From the NCBI GenBank assembly GCA_034430175.1, contig DAOUFI010000023.1, positions 62,001 through 126,000 of the forward strand: 64,000 nucleotides of DNA, read 5' to 3'. The notes under the pieces are model-generated. The model did not search any database. It was not told the DNA's origin and was given only the letters and a program-made list of their open reading frames with translations. Position numbers and translations under genes: made by a program. The DNA comes from UBA6107 sp034430175. Lineage in GTDB: Bacteria; Chloroflexota; Anaerolineae; Anaerolineales; Anaerolineaceae. Shown here piece by piece: positions 8,227 through 16,661 of the stretch. Numbering within the stretch: the stretch's first letter is position 1; every line of letters begins with the position of its first letter.

Positions 8227-9204
8227 ATGGCTACGATCACGGATTACTCAGATGAGCCACGATATAACATCAAGTCAGTCTCAGATAAGACCGAAATCAA
8301 TTCTGTGACTATTCGAGCCTGGGAAAGGCGTTACAACCTAGTCATCCCTAAACGGGCTGTTAATGGTTACCGGCTTTACAGTGAACGGGACATTGCTCTG
8401 TTGTTGTGGACTCGAGCCCGAATCGAAGCGGGTCTATCCATCAGTTCCGCCGTGGCTGAATGGGAACAGATGAAGTCGGCGGGTACTATGCCAGAAGTGG
8501 TTATTTCCACCAGCGGGCCGATCCCTTCCAGACAGTCTGGGAAGGTCAGCGCGGAAGTAGCCGTGCAACGCCTGCTGAACGACTTGCTGCGCCATGACGA
8601 GAAATCAGCCCAGGTAGTTTTTGAAGACGCCCTGGGAAGTTTCAACCTGACCGCGCTTTTTGAAAGCGTGCTGGCTCCGGTGCTGGTGGAAGTGGGCGAG
8701 CGTTGGGCCAGGGGAGAGATCAAGGTTGCCACTGAGCACTTTGCCAGTAACTTTATTCTTTCACGACTCCTCGCTATCTTCCAATCATTGCCGCTTCACG
8801 CTTCAGCGCCGCAGGTGATGATCGGTTGCGCCCCCGACGAATTGCATGTTATCGGACCTTTAATGTTGGCCATCCTGCTGCGCGAAGCCGGTTACCGCGT
8901 GGAATATCTTGGTCCAGATATTCCACTGAACGACCTGGCTGATTTCATCTGCGAAGATACTCCAAAGATGCTCATCCTCTCGGCGACGTTGAAAGAATCG
9001 GCCATCGCTCTGGAACGCTTTGCCACCCTGCTGGAAAAATGCCCTCAGCCCCCGGTGTTTGGGTTTGGAGGTTCGGCGTTCATTGTCCACCGCGAGTTGA
9101 CTGATCGGGTCGATGGTGTATTTCTCGGTCCATCTTTAAGTCAAACCCTTGAGGCTGTCCTTAAATTGGTCCCTCTTAAACAGGCAAAGAAAAAATCGAC
9201 TTAA
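8227..9204 (+). CDS. MerR-type regulator with cobalamin-binding domain (CarH/LitR-like)
   Basis: The 325-residue protein has a MerR helix-turn-helix (about residues 12-80, containing TIRAWERRY and GYRLYSERD). A four-helix cobalamin cap with the W-x9-EH motif (Trp160, Glu170, His171) follows, then a Rossmann B12 domain with the lower-ligand motif ELHVIG (His207). This order defines CarA/CarH-type regulators, in which adenosylcobalamin-bound tetramers repress DNA in the dark and are broken by light. The residue after the Trp is Ala; in Thermus CarH it is His132, which captures cobalt after photolysis, so the light response may differ. I choose ATG 8227 because GGGTGG precedes it; GTG 8218 is possible. 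Its stop overlaps that of the convergent Rieske gene. Confidence 0.88.
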   Translation: MATITDYSDEPRYNIKSVSDKTEINSVTIRAWERRYNLVIPKRAVNGYRLYSERDIALLLWTRARIEAGLSISSAVAEWEQMKSAGTMPEVVISTSGPIPSRQSGKVSAEVAVQRLLNDLLRHDEKSAQVVFEDALGSFNLTALFESVLAPVLVEVGERWARGEIKVATEHFASNFILSRLLAIFQSLPLHASAPQVMIGCAPDELHVIGPLMLAILLREAGYRVEYLGPDIPLNDLADFICEDTPKMLILSATLKESAIALERFATLLEKCPQPPVFGFGGSAFIVHRELTDRVDGVFLGPSLSQTLEAVLKLVPLKQAKKKST

Positions 9205-10187
9205 TCAATCTGCTGCCCGGCTACTTTTTGCAATTTTTCGCGCATGGAGCGGTATTCGATGATCGGTTTGTCGGCGGGGATGAGTTTCTCGCCAATACGT
9301 AATCCCGATTTCTTTGGCCGTTGCGTCAACACCACTCGTTTATCCTGGTTGAGGATGACGATGCTGGATAGATTGATCAACCCGGCCACCAGTTGTCTCA
9401 GTAAGGGGAATTTGACGAAACGCTGATAATAACGCAGATACATGATTGTGTTCTCATCATCCACCGGCGTGAAAAAGACAGTGATGCGCATGTCTTCCGA
9501 AATTCGATTCATCCACAGGTGGGGGAATTTAAAAATGAGGAACGGCGGACGGGTGGGTTTGCCAAGTTCACTTGGTCGCCTGGCTGTAGTTTTTCCGTCA
9601 TCCACTCGATTGTAAACCCAAATTTCAAGAGATTTTTCATCGATGATTGTCAACGGGCCATCTGCGACCGTGCGGTTGCCGCGGCCAATGGTGGTGGCAT
9701 GGACGAACGGGAGGTGAAAGACGTCAAGCTGATTTTCGATGGCTCGGGAGTATTGCACAGCCCAGTGATCCACGAAATCACTGGTGGTGAACGTCTCATC
9801 CAGATCATCAAACCAGGGCAGGGCAGGATACTCCTCTCGTGGTTCTCCCCACCAAATGTAAATATATCCATGCGCTTCTCTGGAGGGGTAGGTGACCACT
9901 TTGAGGACTTTGGGGAGTTCGGCGGTCCGACCATTGGCTGGAACGTACGCGCAGCGGCCATCGCGGTCATATTCGAAGCCGTGGAAAGGGCACTGGATGG
10001 TATCTCCCTTCAGGCAACCGATGGAGAGAGCCACGCCGCGGTGGGGACATAGATCCGCCTGGCAGACCGGATTGCCCTGGTTATCGCGCCAGAGCACCAT
10101 ACGCTCACCCATGCGCAGCACCCCGATTACCTTACCTTTTTTCAATTCTTTGGATTGCAGGATGACGTACCACTGGTCTCTGATCAT
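9201..10187 (-). CDS. Rieske [2Fe-2S] oxygenase, alpha-subunit type
   Basis: The 328-residue protein starts with a Rieske domain whose ligands are CPH (Cys47, His49) and CPFH (Cys66, His69). The C-terminal catalytic half has the non-haem iron motif in ENQLDVFHLPFVH, with two His spaced as in ring-hydroxylating and demethylating oxygenases. The size fits the single-component PaO/vanillate-demethylase-like group, which needs an external reductase; none is encoded nearby. The C-terminal part has two short hydrophobic stretches that could touch the membrane. It converges on the CarH-like gene and both stop codons share TTAA (9201-9204). Its 5' leader lies in the hairpin-rich gap. The substrate is unknown; the pairing with a light/B12 regulator may be only positional. 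Confidence 0.88.
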   Translation of the reverse strand: MIRDQWYVILQSKELKKGKVIGVLRMGERMVLWRDNQGNPVCQADLCPHRGVALSIGCLKGDTIQCPFHGFEYDRDGRCAYVPANGRTAELPKVLKVVTYPSREAHGYIYIWWGEPREEYPALPWFDDLDETFTTSDFVDHWAVQYSRAIENQLDVFHLPFVHATTIGRGNRTVADGPLTIIDEKSLEIWVYNRVDDGKTTARRPSELGKPTRPPFLIFKFPHLWMNRISEDMRITVFFTPVDDENTIMYLRYYQRFVKFPLLRQLVAGLINLSSIVILNQDKRVVLTQRPKKSGLRIGEKLIPADKPIIEYRSMREKLQKVAGQQID

Positions 10188-10210
10188 CAGTTTTTTTCCA
10201 TTAAGGCCGA

Positions 10211-10410
10211 AAGCCGTCGACTGACGGCTCTCGGTGGTTTGGCGCTGCGGCTTCCCTACATTATCACGAGGAGGGATGCCGCAGCGCTGTGTTTAAAATT
10301 ACTACACATCGTAGACACCACCTCCTCATCGTTAGGATAGCTAGTCCATGATGATGGCAATCATCATCTTATTAAGTAAAACACAGCGGAGTATGAATGT
10401 CAATACTCCG
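10211..10410. other. Hairpin-rich non-coding region, candidate structured RNA or leader
   Basis: The 474-bp gap 10188-10661 contains no credible gene. Its first part holds AGCCGTC/GACGGCT (10212-10228), then GGTGGT (10233-10238) pairing with ACCACC (10317-10322) around two inner hairpins. The inner ones are a 16-bp arm pair with one mismatch (10242-10257 with 10272-10287) and CTAC/GTAG (10302-10314). This folds as a three-way junction. Further hairpins are GATGATG/CATCATC near 10350 and CGGAGTAT/ATACTCCG (10387-10410). On the minus strand it would be the leader of the Rieske gene. The strand is not certain and I recognise no known riboswitch class. Confidence 0.45.
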
Positions 10411-10567
10411 TACAAGGTTTGGTAAAAAAGGCTCCTCCTCCAAAGGAGTTCTTCAGTAGATTATTCTTATCGTGAGCAGAGGAAATCATTCATTTGGAAA
10501 ATTCTCACCTGGTCATAACAAATCATAGAAAATTAAATATTCCATTTTTATTCAATCTCAACTCATC

Positions 10568-10598
10568 TCCCCTCTTCATCCCGCGGATGGAGAGGGGA
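10568..10598. repeat. REP-like palindrome, CCCCTC...GAGGGG family
   Basis: The 14-nt arms TCCCCTCTTCATCC and GGATGGAGAGGGGA surround CGC with a single mismatch. The element at 35359-35387 has the same layout (pyrimidine arm ending ATCC, 3-nt loop, GGAT arm), so the two are probably copies of one family. Confidence 0.6.
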
Positions 10599-10661
10599 TA
10601 GACTAGGGTAAAAAACAACAAACAATGAGGAATTACCCGCTTTTGAATTTATAATCAAGTC

Positions 10662-11474
10662 ATGCGCTGGTCGGAGCTGAAACCTAAAATATCAAAACCG
10701 GTGCTGGCACCGATACTGGTCACGTTGGCCGCGATGGCTGTGATCATCGTCTGGTTGTCCTTGACGCCAAAGGGTCTCGACGGCAAATTGCTGGCTCTGG
10801 CCGATTCGGTCTGTCGCGGTAACCCGGACCACCGGTTGCAGATTGGTGGGAAGCTCTTACCCTTATGCGCCCGCTGCACGGGCATGTTTCTGGGTTGCGC
10901 CCTGGGTGTGATTGGGTTTGGCAGGATTACCAAAAATAGCGGATATCCTTCTCCCATTTTCAGGGTGGTGATCGGGTTGCTGGTACTCTTTTTCGCGGTG
11001 GATGGTGTTAATTCAGGCATCGACACACTTTTCGATCACGCGCTGTACACACCAACAAATGAGCTGAGGCTGATCACCGGTCTGAGCATGGGTCTCGCGC
11101 TTGCGGCGATCATTGTCCCGCTCTGGCGGCAAATTATGCTTGGCGATATACCTGCCGGTCCCGGGTTGCGCAGATGGAATGAGTTCTTACCAATTTTTCT
11201 GGCAGAGGCAGCTATGGTACCTCTCATTCTGTATGCCCCGGAATGGATGTATTTACCAGTGGCAGTGATTTCCACGCTCACCATACCGATTTTGGTTACA
11301 ATCGTGTACACTTTACTTTGGATACTGATCTTGAAAAAAGAGGCCGTGATTAGAAACCGTAGCCAAAAGATTACGTATATAGCTTTAGGATGCCTGACCG
11401 CTTTTATCCAGATCGGATTATTTGATCTGTTGCGTGTTGTTCTGCTTGGCACATGGGCAGGGATCCAGTTTTAA
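10662..11474 (+). CDS. DUF2085 family membrane protein
   Basis: The 270-residue protein has about seven membrane helices. After the first helix it carries the DUF2085 signature: VCRGNPDHRLQIGGK, then PLCARCTGMFLGCALG, with a Cys/His set that could bind metal or form a disulfide at the membrane face. The function of the family is unknown. A TATAAT at 10650-10655 lies only 6 nt before the ATG and no ribosome site is visible, so a leaderless message is possible though no -35 box is seen. The DUF4126 membrane gene follows after 19 bp on the same strand. Confidence 0.8.
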   Translation: MRWSELKPKISKPVLAPILVTLAAMAVIIVWLSLTPKGLDGKLLALADSVCRGNPDHRLQIGGKLLPLCARCTGMFLGCALGVIGFGRITKNSGYPSPIFRVVIGLLVLFFAVDGVNSGIDTLFDHALYTPTNELRLITGLSMGLALAAIIVPLWRQIMLGDIPAGPGLRRWNEFLPIFLAEAAMVPLILYAPEWMYLPVAVISTLTIPILVTIVYTLLWILILKKEAVIRNRSQKITYIALGCLTAFIQIGLFDLLRVVLLGTWAGIQF

Positions 11475-11493
11475 ACCAGTTTTGGAGAGGATG

Positions 11494-12066
11494 ATGGAGA
11501 TTATCAACATTTTTTCGGCTTTTGGTTTGTCTGCCAGCGCGGGGTTGAACGCTTACATCCCATTACTCGTCGTCGGGTTGCTGGCGAAGTACACCAAACT
11601 GATCACGCTCAAAACCCCCTGGGATACGCTCACTTCCTGGTGGGTGCTTGGCGTTTTGATCTTCTTGTGCGTGATCGAGATCGTAGCCGACAAAGTACCT
11701 GCGGTCAATCACGTGAACGACGTGATCCAGAGTTTTATTCGTCCCACCGCGGGAGCTATAGTGTTCGCTGCCAGCGCTTCCAACCTGGCTCACGTCAACC
11801 CGGTGGTTGGTTTGATCGCGGGTCTTTTCGTGGCTGGTGGAGTACATGCGGTTAAATCACTGGCAGTACGGCCAGCCGTTACCGCTGTCACCGGCGGGGT
11901 AGGTAACGTTCCGGTTAGCATCGCCGAAGACGCCACCTCTACTGTGGTTTCAGTACTCTCCGTGGCTTTACCGATTATCGCGGCATGCATCATCGTGATT
12001 ATCATCACCATTCTGATCGCGCGATTGTTATTTAAAGAGAAGAACACGGACGAAAAATCCGGATAA
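11494..12066 (+). CDS. DUF4126 domain-containing membrane protein
   Basis: This is a 190-residue protein with about five hydrophobic segments, small-residue-rich helices (FGLSASAGLNAYIPLLVVG) and a conserved core with two related halves (AGAIVFAASASN; AVTGGVGNVPVSIAED). These match the DUF4126 family of unknown function. ATG 11494 is favoured by GGAGAGG at 11484-11490; the frame stays open upstream into the previous gene. The last residues are charged (KEKNTDEKSG), probably cytoplasmic. It is likely co-transcribed with the DUF2085 gene and ends at a strong terminator. Confidence 0.75.
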   Translation: MEIINIFSAFGLSASAGLNAYIPLLVVGLLAKYTKLITLKTPWDTLTSWWVLGVLIFLCVIEIVADKVPAVNHVNDVIQSFIRPTAGAIVFAASASNLAHVNPVVGLIAGLFVAGGVHAVKSLAVRPAVTAVTGGVGNVPVSIAEDATSTVVSVLSVALPIIAACIIVIIITILIARLLFKEKNTDEKSG

Positions 12067-12085
12067 GAGATATTAGACAGATGCA

Positions 12086-12114
12086 CTCCCCTCACATTGC
12101 GAGGGGAGTTTCTT
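12086..12114 (+). terminator. Rho-independent terminator
   Basis: CTCCCCTC and GAGGGGAG (12086-12108) surround a 7-nt loop and are followed by TTTCTTT. It ends the DUF2085-DUF4126 unit. Confidence 0.8.
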
Positions 12115-12164
12115 TATTTCAGGGAAGAAATTCATGATCTACGCCTACTTTGAGGAATCGGAAA

Positions 12165-13208
12165 TTAAACCAAGATACGTGGATTTGTCGCTTCAAGATC
12201 TACTTTGATTTTCTCATTCGGATGAGTTTTGAACTTCAAGTTGATCACTAATATTTCCCCTTTATCGTTCTTCCCAACCGTGCGGTAATGATCCCCCTTA
12301 AAGACGGATTCGATAACGGTCAGCAAGGTGCCTTTTTTCTTTGCATCTGATATCTCCGCATCCATTGATAGCAGAACCACTTTTACCACATCACCAATGT
12401 TCAACCGTTTGTTATCCTTATTAGCTACTTCAAGCTCTCCAAACCCGGTGGATACGGTCAAAGGATTTAGCAGGATGATTTTTCCCTCGAATATATTCTC
12501 CATGCCCAGAAAACGGGCCACCCATTCACTGCGCGGATGGCGGTAAACCTCCTCCGGTGAGCCAATCTGCACGATCTGACCCTCGTTGAGCAGGGCAATG
12601 CGGTCGCCAAGTGCCAGCGCTTCGTCCTGGTCGTGGGTCACATAGATGGACGGGATTCCCGCGTGGTGCAGCACCTGACGCAATTCCTCCTGCAATTGGG
12701 CGCGCAGGGCGCGGTCCAGCGCAGCCAGGGGTTCATCCAGCATCAGCAGGCGCGGTTCCGGAGCCAACGCGCGCGCCAACGCCACCCGCTGTTGCTCGCC
12801 ACCGGATAGATCGGTGACGCTGCGTCTGGCGAAACCGGCCAGGTTTACCTGTTCCAACGCGGCGGACACTTTCTGTTCGATGGTTTGTTTATTTTGCCCC
12901 TGTGTTTTCAAGCCAAAAGCGACGTTGTCGTGCACATCCAAATGAGGGAAGAGAGCGTAATCCTGGAACATCAACCCGAAGCGGCGTAAATGGGTGGGCA
13001 CAGCGGCCATGTCCTCATGATTCCATAGCACTTGCCCGCCTTCGCAATCTTCAATACCTGCGATGATGCGCAGAAGTGTGCTCTTGCCGCTGCCGGAGCG
13101 TCCCAGCAGGCACAGCACCTCGCCGGTATTTACCTCGAAGGAGATGCCTTTCAACAGCGGACTACCCTCGTATTCTTTCTGGATGTTCACGACTTCAAGT
13201 TTGTTCAT
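12165..13208 (-). CDS. thiQ: ABC transporter ATP-binding protein, thiamine-type
   Basis: The 347-residue ATPase has Walker A GRSGSGKST, Q-loop in LMFQDYALFPH, signature LSGGEQQRVALARAL, Walker B LLMLDEPLAALD and the H-loop His in YVTHDQDEAL. A TOBE-like regulatory domain occupies the last 100 residues or so, making it longer than the roughly 230-residue E. coli ThiQ and closer to Fe(III)/spermidine-type ATPases. ATG 13208 overlaps the permease stop as ATGA. It is the last gene of the riboswitch-controlled operon, which is the main reason for the thiamine assignment; sequence alone would also allow iron or polyamine uptake. Confidence 0.85.
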   Translation of the reverse strand: MNKLEVVNIQKEYEGSPLLKGISFEVNTGEVLCLLGRSGSGKSTLLRIIAGIEDCEGGQVLWNHEDMAAVPTHLRRFGLMFQDYALFPHLDVHDNVAFGLKTQGQNKQTIEQKVSAALEQVNLAGFARRSVTDLSGGEQQRVALARALAPEPRLLMLDEPLAALDRALRAQLQEELRQVLHHAGIPSIYVTHDQDEALALGDRIALLNEGQIVQIGSPEEVYRHPRSEWVARFLGMENIFEGKIILLNPLTVSTGFGELEVANKDNKRLNIGDVVKVVLLSMDAEISDAKKKGTLLTVIESVFKGDHYRTVGKNDKGEILVINLKFKTHPNEKIKVDLEATNPRILV

Positions 13209-14905
13209 ATCTCGTTCATTCCTTCGGGTTGTAGCTTTTCGAGTAAATAGATCGAGAGCCCGCACAATACGAGCAGGAGGGTGGACATGGCCAACGCCTG
13301 CCCGTAATTCAGCTCGCCAGGCATGGAGATGTAGCGGTAGATGGCCACCGGCAACGTCGGTGTCTCTGGGCGCGCCAAAAAAGAGGTCGCTCCGAACTCT
13401 CCCAGCGAAATGGTGAAAGCGAAGATCGCTGCTACGAGCATCGGTCGGCGAAGCAGCGGCCGATCGACCTTGCGCCATACGTTAACCGGAGAAGCACCCA
13501 GCACACTGGCGGCCTGACGCAGCGAAGTGGGAATGGAATTGAGCGCTGGTTGCAGGCTGCGCACCACGAAGGGGGTGGCCACCAGCGCGTGCGCGATGGG
13601 AATGAGCAGCGGGAAGTGGCGCACGTTCAACGGTGCGCGGTTGAAGGTGATGACGAAGCCCAACCCAAGCGTCACCGCCGAGGCGCCTAGAGGCAGTGTA
13701 ATCAAGGCATCCAACCAGCGCCAGGCGCGCTGGTTGTGATAAATGGCGTAGATGGTGAGCGTACCCAGCACCAGCGAGAAGGCAACGGTAAGCAGCGCGA
13801 AGAGCAGCGAGTTGAGAGCAGCGCTGACGGGGGGTACGTAGAAGATCGACTGGTTCGAGTTGACAAAGAGCTGCGTGTAATACTGCAGTGTGAATCCGGG
13901 GGTGAAAGATCCACGGTTACCCTGATCGGCAGCCAGGCGCAGAAAAGAACGCAGCACCAGCGCCAGCATCGGAGCTACCAGCAGCAGGGCAAGCAGGCTG
14001 TTCATCCCACAGAGAGCCACTTTCTCTTTCAGGCTGCGTGCCTGGCGCAGTATTTCTCCTTCCAACCTCGGTATGAGCGGCACGCGCCGACTGCCATTTA
14101 TCTTTGAATAGATCCAGGTGATCACGAAGGTGCATAAGAGCTGCACCACTGCCAGGATCCCTGCCAGGGGTAAATTAAACAGGGACATGGTTTGTTGATA
14201 GATGGCCACTTCGAGCGTGGAGAAGTAGGGTCCGCCCACCATGAGGATGACGCCGAAGCTGGTGAAATCGAAGAGGAAGACCAGCAGTGTGGCTGCCAAT
14301 ATCGATGGGCGTAGCAGCGGCAGGGTGACTTCACGCAGCGCCTGTCTTTTCGAAGCTCCAAGCACGCGCGCGGTTTGTTCCCAGCGCGGATCGAGTTGGC
14401 TCCAGGCGCTGCCCACCACGCGCAGCACGATGGTGGTGTTGTAAAACACATGCACCAGCAGGATACCCCATAGCGTGTTCATAAACATGATCGGCGGCTG
14501 GTCGAGCCCAAACAGTTTCATCAATCCAAGATTCAATAAACCGCGCGGGCCTAACAATGCAGTGAAGCCGGCCACCGCCACCACCGTGGGCAAAATGAAG
14601 GGTAACGTGGTGAGGGTACGCATCAAGCGTTTGCCCCTGAACCTGTAATGCGAATAGAGGTAAGCGGCAGGCAGCCCGAGCAGCAGGGTCAGCACGGTCG
14701 ATAGCGCAGCCTGCCAGGTGGTGAACCACAGTGGCGACAGGGCTTGCTTGAACGAAGACAACCCCAGCCCATTTTCCAGCGCGGACCGCGCCGCGGTGGC
14801 GAGGATCTTAACCAGTGGCGTGAAGAAGAACGCAGCCAGAAAGGCCAGTGGTACCAGCCACAGCAGCATCTTTCCAAACCAGCTGCGTTTGCCGGTTTTG
14901 CTCAA
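13205..14905 (-). CDS. thiP: ABC transporter permease, two fused permease domains (ThiP-like)
   Basis: The 566-residue inner-membrane protein holds two BPD-type permease halves, each with an EAA loop. In the first it reads ARVLGASKRQALREVTLPLLRP, and in the second ASVLGASPVNVWRKVDRPLLRR. The fused two-domain form is typical of ThiP and FbpB. About twelve helices are predicted. The start is a TTG at 14905 overlapping the TGA of thiB, with GGAGG about 10 nt before it; the stop overlaps thiQ by ATGA. Placement under a TPP riboswitch with a thiamine pyrophosphokinase gene makes thiamine or a thiamine precursor the probable substrate. Confidence 0.87.
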   Translation of the reverse strand: MSKTGKRSWFGKMLLWLVPLAFLAAFFFTPLVKILATAARSALENGLGLSSFKQALSPLWFTTWQAALSTVLTLLLGLPAAYLYSHYRFRGKRLMRTLTTLPFILPTVVAVAGFTALLGPRGLLNLGLMKLFGLDQPPIMFMNTLWGILLVHVFYNTTIVLRVVGSAWSQLDPRWEQTARVLGASKRQALREVTLPLLRPSILAATLLVFLFDFTSFGVILMVGGPYFSTLEVAIYQQTMSLFNLPLAGILAVVQLLCTFVITWIYSKINGSRRVPLIPRLEGEILRQARSLKEKVALCGMNSLLALLLVAPMLALVLRSFLRLAADQGNRGSFTPGFTLQYYTQLFVNSNQSIFYVPPVSAALNSLLFALLTVAFSLVLGTLTIYAIYHNQRAWRWLDALITLPLGASAVTLGLGFVITFNRAPLNVRHFPLLIPIAHALVATPFVVRSLQPALNSIPTSLRQAASVLGASPVNVWRKVDRPLLRRPMLVAAIFAFTISLGEFGATSFLARPETPTLPVAIYRYISMPGELNYGQALAMSTLLLVLCGLSIYLLEKLQPEGMNEI

Positions 14906-15957
14906 TGCAGAATCGCCTCCGTCCAGTCGTTAAGCCATTGATCACGATTGGCGGCAATGACTGCCGGGTCAAGAGTTGCCGGGTGATCCGGAGTCTGCGT
15001 GTACTTAATGAGGACATCAGGCAGGCTGGCGTCGGGGTTAACTGGATACATGAACATCTGTAACGGCATGTCCTCCTGGAATTGCACACTGAGCATGAAA
15101 TCGACAAACTTCTCGGCTAGCTCGCGGTGCTGCGTGCCCTTGAGGATGCCGACGAACTCGATCTGTCTAAAGCACATGTTCTTCCCCACCAGCGACGCGG
15201 TCGGGGCATCGTCCAGAGGGGTGGCGGCGTAGATCACTTCTACCGGGGGACTACTGGCGTATGAGAGTGCCATCGGCTGCGGGCCGTGACCGCTCGAAGC
15301 GCTGAAATTGGTGTAGTAAGCGGTGTTCCAGTCATTGACGATCACCAATCCGTTCTCTTTGAGCTGCTGCCAGTAAGCGATATATCCTTCAGCGCCATAC
15401 TCGGCGATGGTGGCGAATAGAAAGGCTAACCCGGTGGAGCTGTTGGTCGGGTTCTCGACCACCAGTAGCCCCTTATATTTGGGTTCGGTCAGGTCGGCCA
15501 GTGTTTGAGGAATCGCTAAGTTGTGCGCTGCAAAGTAGGCTTTGTCGTAATTGATGCAGACGTCGCCGTAGTCCACTGGCAGGGCGCTGTTGCTGGCATC
15601 CAGTTTGAACTCTGTTGGGATCTTTGCCAGCAGGGGAGACTCGTACGACTCGTAGATGCCCTCGTCCAGAGCACGCGAGAGCAGGGTGTTATCCACGCCG
15701 TAGAGCACGTCGGCCTGCGGGCTGCCCTTGCTGAGGATGGCGCGGTTGAGGGCAGCACCGGCATCGCCACTCTTGAGGAAGACTAGCTTGACGTTGTTGG
15801 CCTGCTCGAAGGCGGCGATCACGTCCGCGCTGGCGGCGAACGAATCGTGGGTCATCACGGTCAAAGTGACTGGCTCATCAGTGGGTGTTAATTTCGCCTG
15901 ACAGGAAGCCAGTGCAAAACTGACAACTATGATAATGAGGATAAGTTTGTTTTTCAT
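14902..15957 (-). CDS. thiB: Thiamine-type substrate-binding lipoprotein
   Basis: The 351-residue protein starts with a lipoprotein signal peptide (MKNKL, hydrophobic core, lipobox LASC at about residues 18-21). The mature part is a type II periplasmic-binding fold: LTVMTHDSFAASADVIAAFE at the start is the usual opening of ThiB, and DVLYGVDNTLLSRALDEG and YGDVCINYDKAYF match later conserved segments. It would be anchored outside the membrane and deliver ligand to the fused permease. ATG 15957 is preceded by GGAGGAG and overlaps the stop of thiN (ATGA). Identification rests on family motifs and the riboswitch. Confidence 0.88.
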   Translation of the reverse strand: MKNKLILIIIVVSFALASCQAKLTPTDEPVTLTVMTHDSFAASADVIAAFEQANNVKLVFLKSGDAGAALNRAILSKGSPQADVLYGVDNTLLSRALDEGIYESYESPLLAKIPTEFKLDASNSALPVDYGDVCINYDKAYFAAHNLAIPQTLADLTEPKYKGLLVVENPTNSSTGLAFLFATIAEYGAEGYIAYWQQLKENGLVIVNDWNTAYYTNFSASSGHGPQPMALSYASSPPVEVIYAATPLDDAPTASLVGKNMCFRQIEFVGILKGTQHRELAEKFVDFMLSVQFQEDMPLQMFMYPVNPDASLPDVLIKYTQTPDHPATLDPAVIAANRDQWLNDWTEAILH

Positions 15958-16616
15958 CTCTCCTCCATGGGAGTGGCATGAGTATGGATGCATAAAAGTT
16001 TCCCCGCCGCGATTTTGACCGTGGCGTTCTCAGCGGTCACCACGTTGCTGATGCCGCGGCTGCGTTCCGGATAGAGTGTTTCGGACTTGAGCGGGTATTC
16101 CAGATTGGTGGTGACCACGCCACTGGCCTTGCCCCACAGCGGCAGCAGCGACACCACGTCGCCCGGCTGGCCGTGAATCTTGGCTGAATCACGGATAATG
16201 AAAACCTCTTCGATGCCATCCTCGCAGCGGACGTCGCAATCCACCAGATCGGGCAGGAGCAACAGACTCAGGTTGCCCAACGTCTGGTCCAAGCGGCCAC
16301 CCAACGCTGCCACAACCACGATTTCACGATAACCCAATTCGCGTGCTGCCAGCAGCGCCAGCTCGAGATCGGTTTCGTCTTTGGCGGGCGGGTAACGCCG
16401 GATCTCTGCGCCTGCGGCTTGCGCGCGTTGCACTTGGGCAGGGGTAACCGAGTCCAGGTCACCAACGAGAAGCGCGGGGGCGAGGCCGAGTGCTTCCAGG
16501 TGGTTCAGCCCGCCGTCCACGGCGATGAGGAGATCATCCGCGCGCAGGTAGAATTTTAGCCATCTGCTGGCTTTTAGTTCGCCGTTGGCAAAGAGCATGG
16601 CTCGTTTTGCAGACAT
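15954..16616 (-). CDS. thiN: Thiamine pyrophosphokinase
   Basis: The 220-residue enzyme transfers pyrophosphate from ATP to thiamine to make TPP. The catalytic domain shows the ordered motifs FANGEL, DDLLIAVDGGLNHL, LVGDLDSV and YPPAKDETDLELAL, the set that defines bacterial thiamine pyrophosphokinases. The acidic DLDS and KDETDLE stretches bind Mg and ATP. A beta-sandwich TPK B1-type domain follows, with HGQPGDVVSLLPL near the end. ATG 16616 comes directly after the T-run of the riboswitch terminator, and its ribosome site GGAGGG lies inside the terminator hairpin. The last codons contain the thiB start. It leads the operon, so imported thiamine is activated by the first-made protein. Confidence 0.92.
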   Translation of the reverse strand: MSAKRAMLFANGELKASRWLKFYLRADDLLIAVDGGLNHLEALGLAPALLVGDLDSVTPAQVQRAQAAGAEIRRYPPAKDETDLELALLAARELGYREIVVVAALGGRLDQTLGNLSLLLLPDLVDCDVRCEDGIEEVFIIRDSAKIHGQPGDVVSLLPLWGKASGVVTTNLEYPLKSETLYPERSRGISNVVTAENATVKIAAGKLLCIHTHATPMEER

Positions 16617-16643
16617 AAAAAATACCCTCCGCCAGGGGAGGGT
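16617..16643 (-). terminator. Riboswitch expression platform: terminator that also masks the thiN ribosome site
   Basis: On the minus strand ACCCTCC, a 6-nt loop and GGAGGGT form a hairpin followed by ATTTTTT and then the ATG of thiN. The 3' arm contains GGAGGG, 8 nt from the start codon, so the same hairpin can stop transcription and hide the ribosome site. Confidence 0.85.
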
Positions 16644-16661
16644 TGTGTGTTGATTCGTGAA

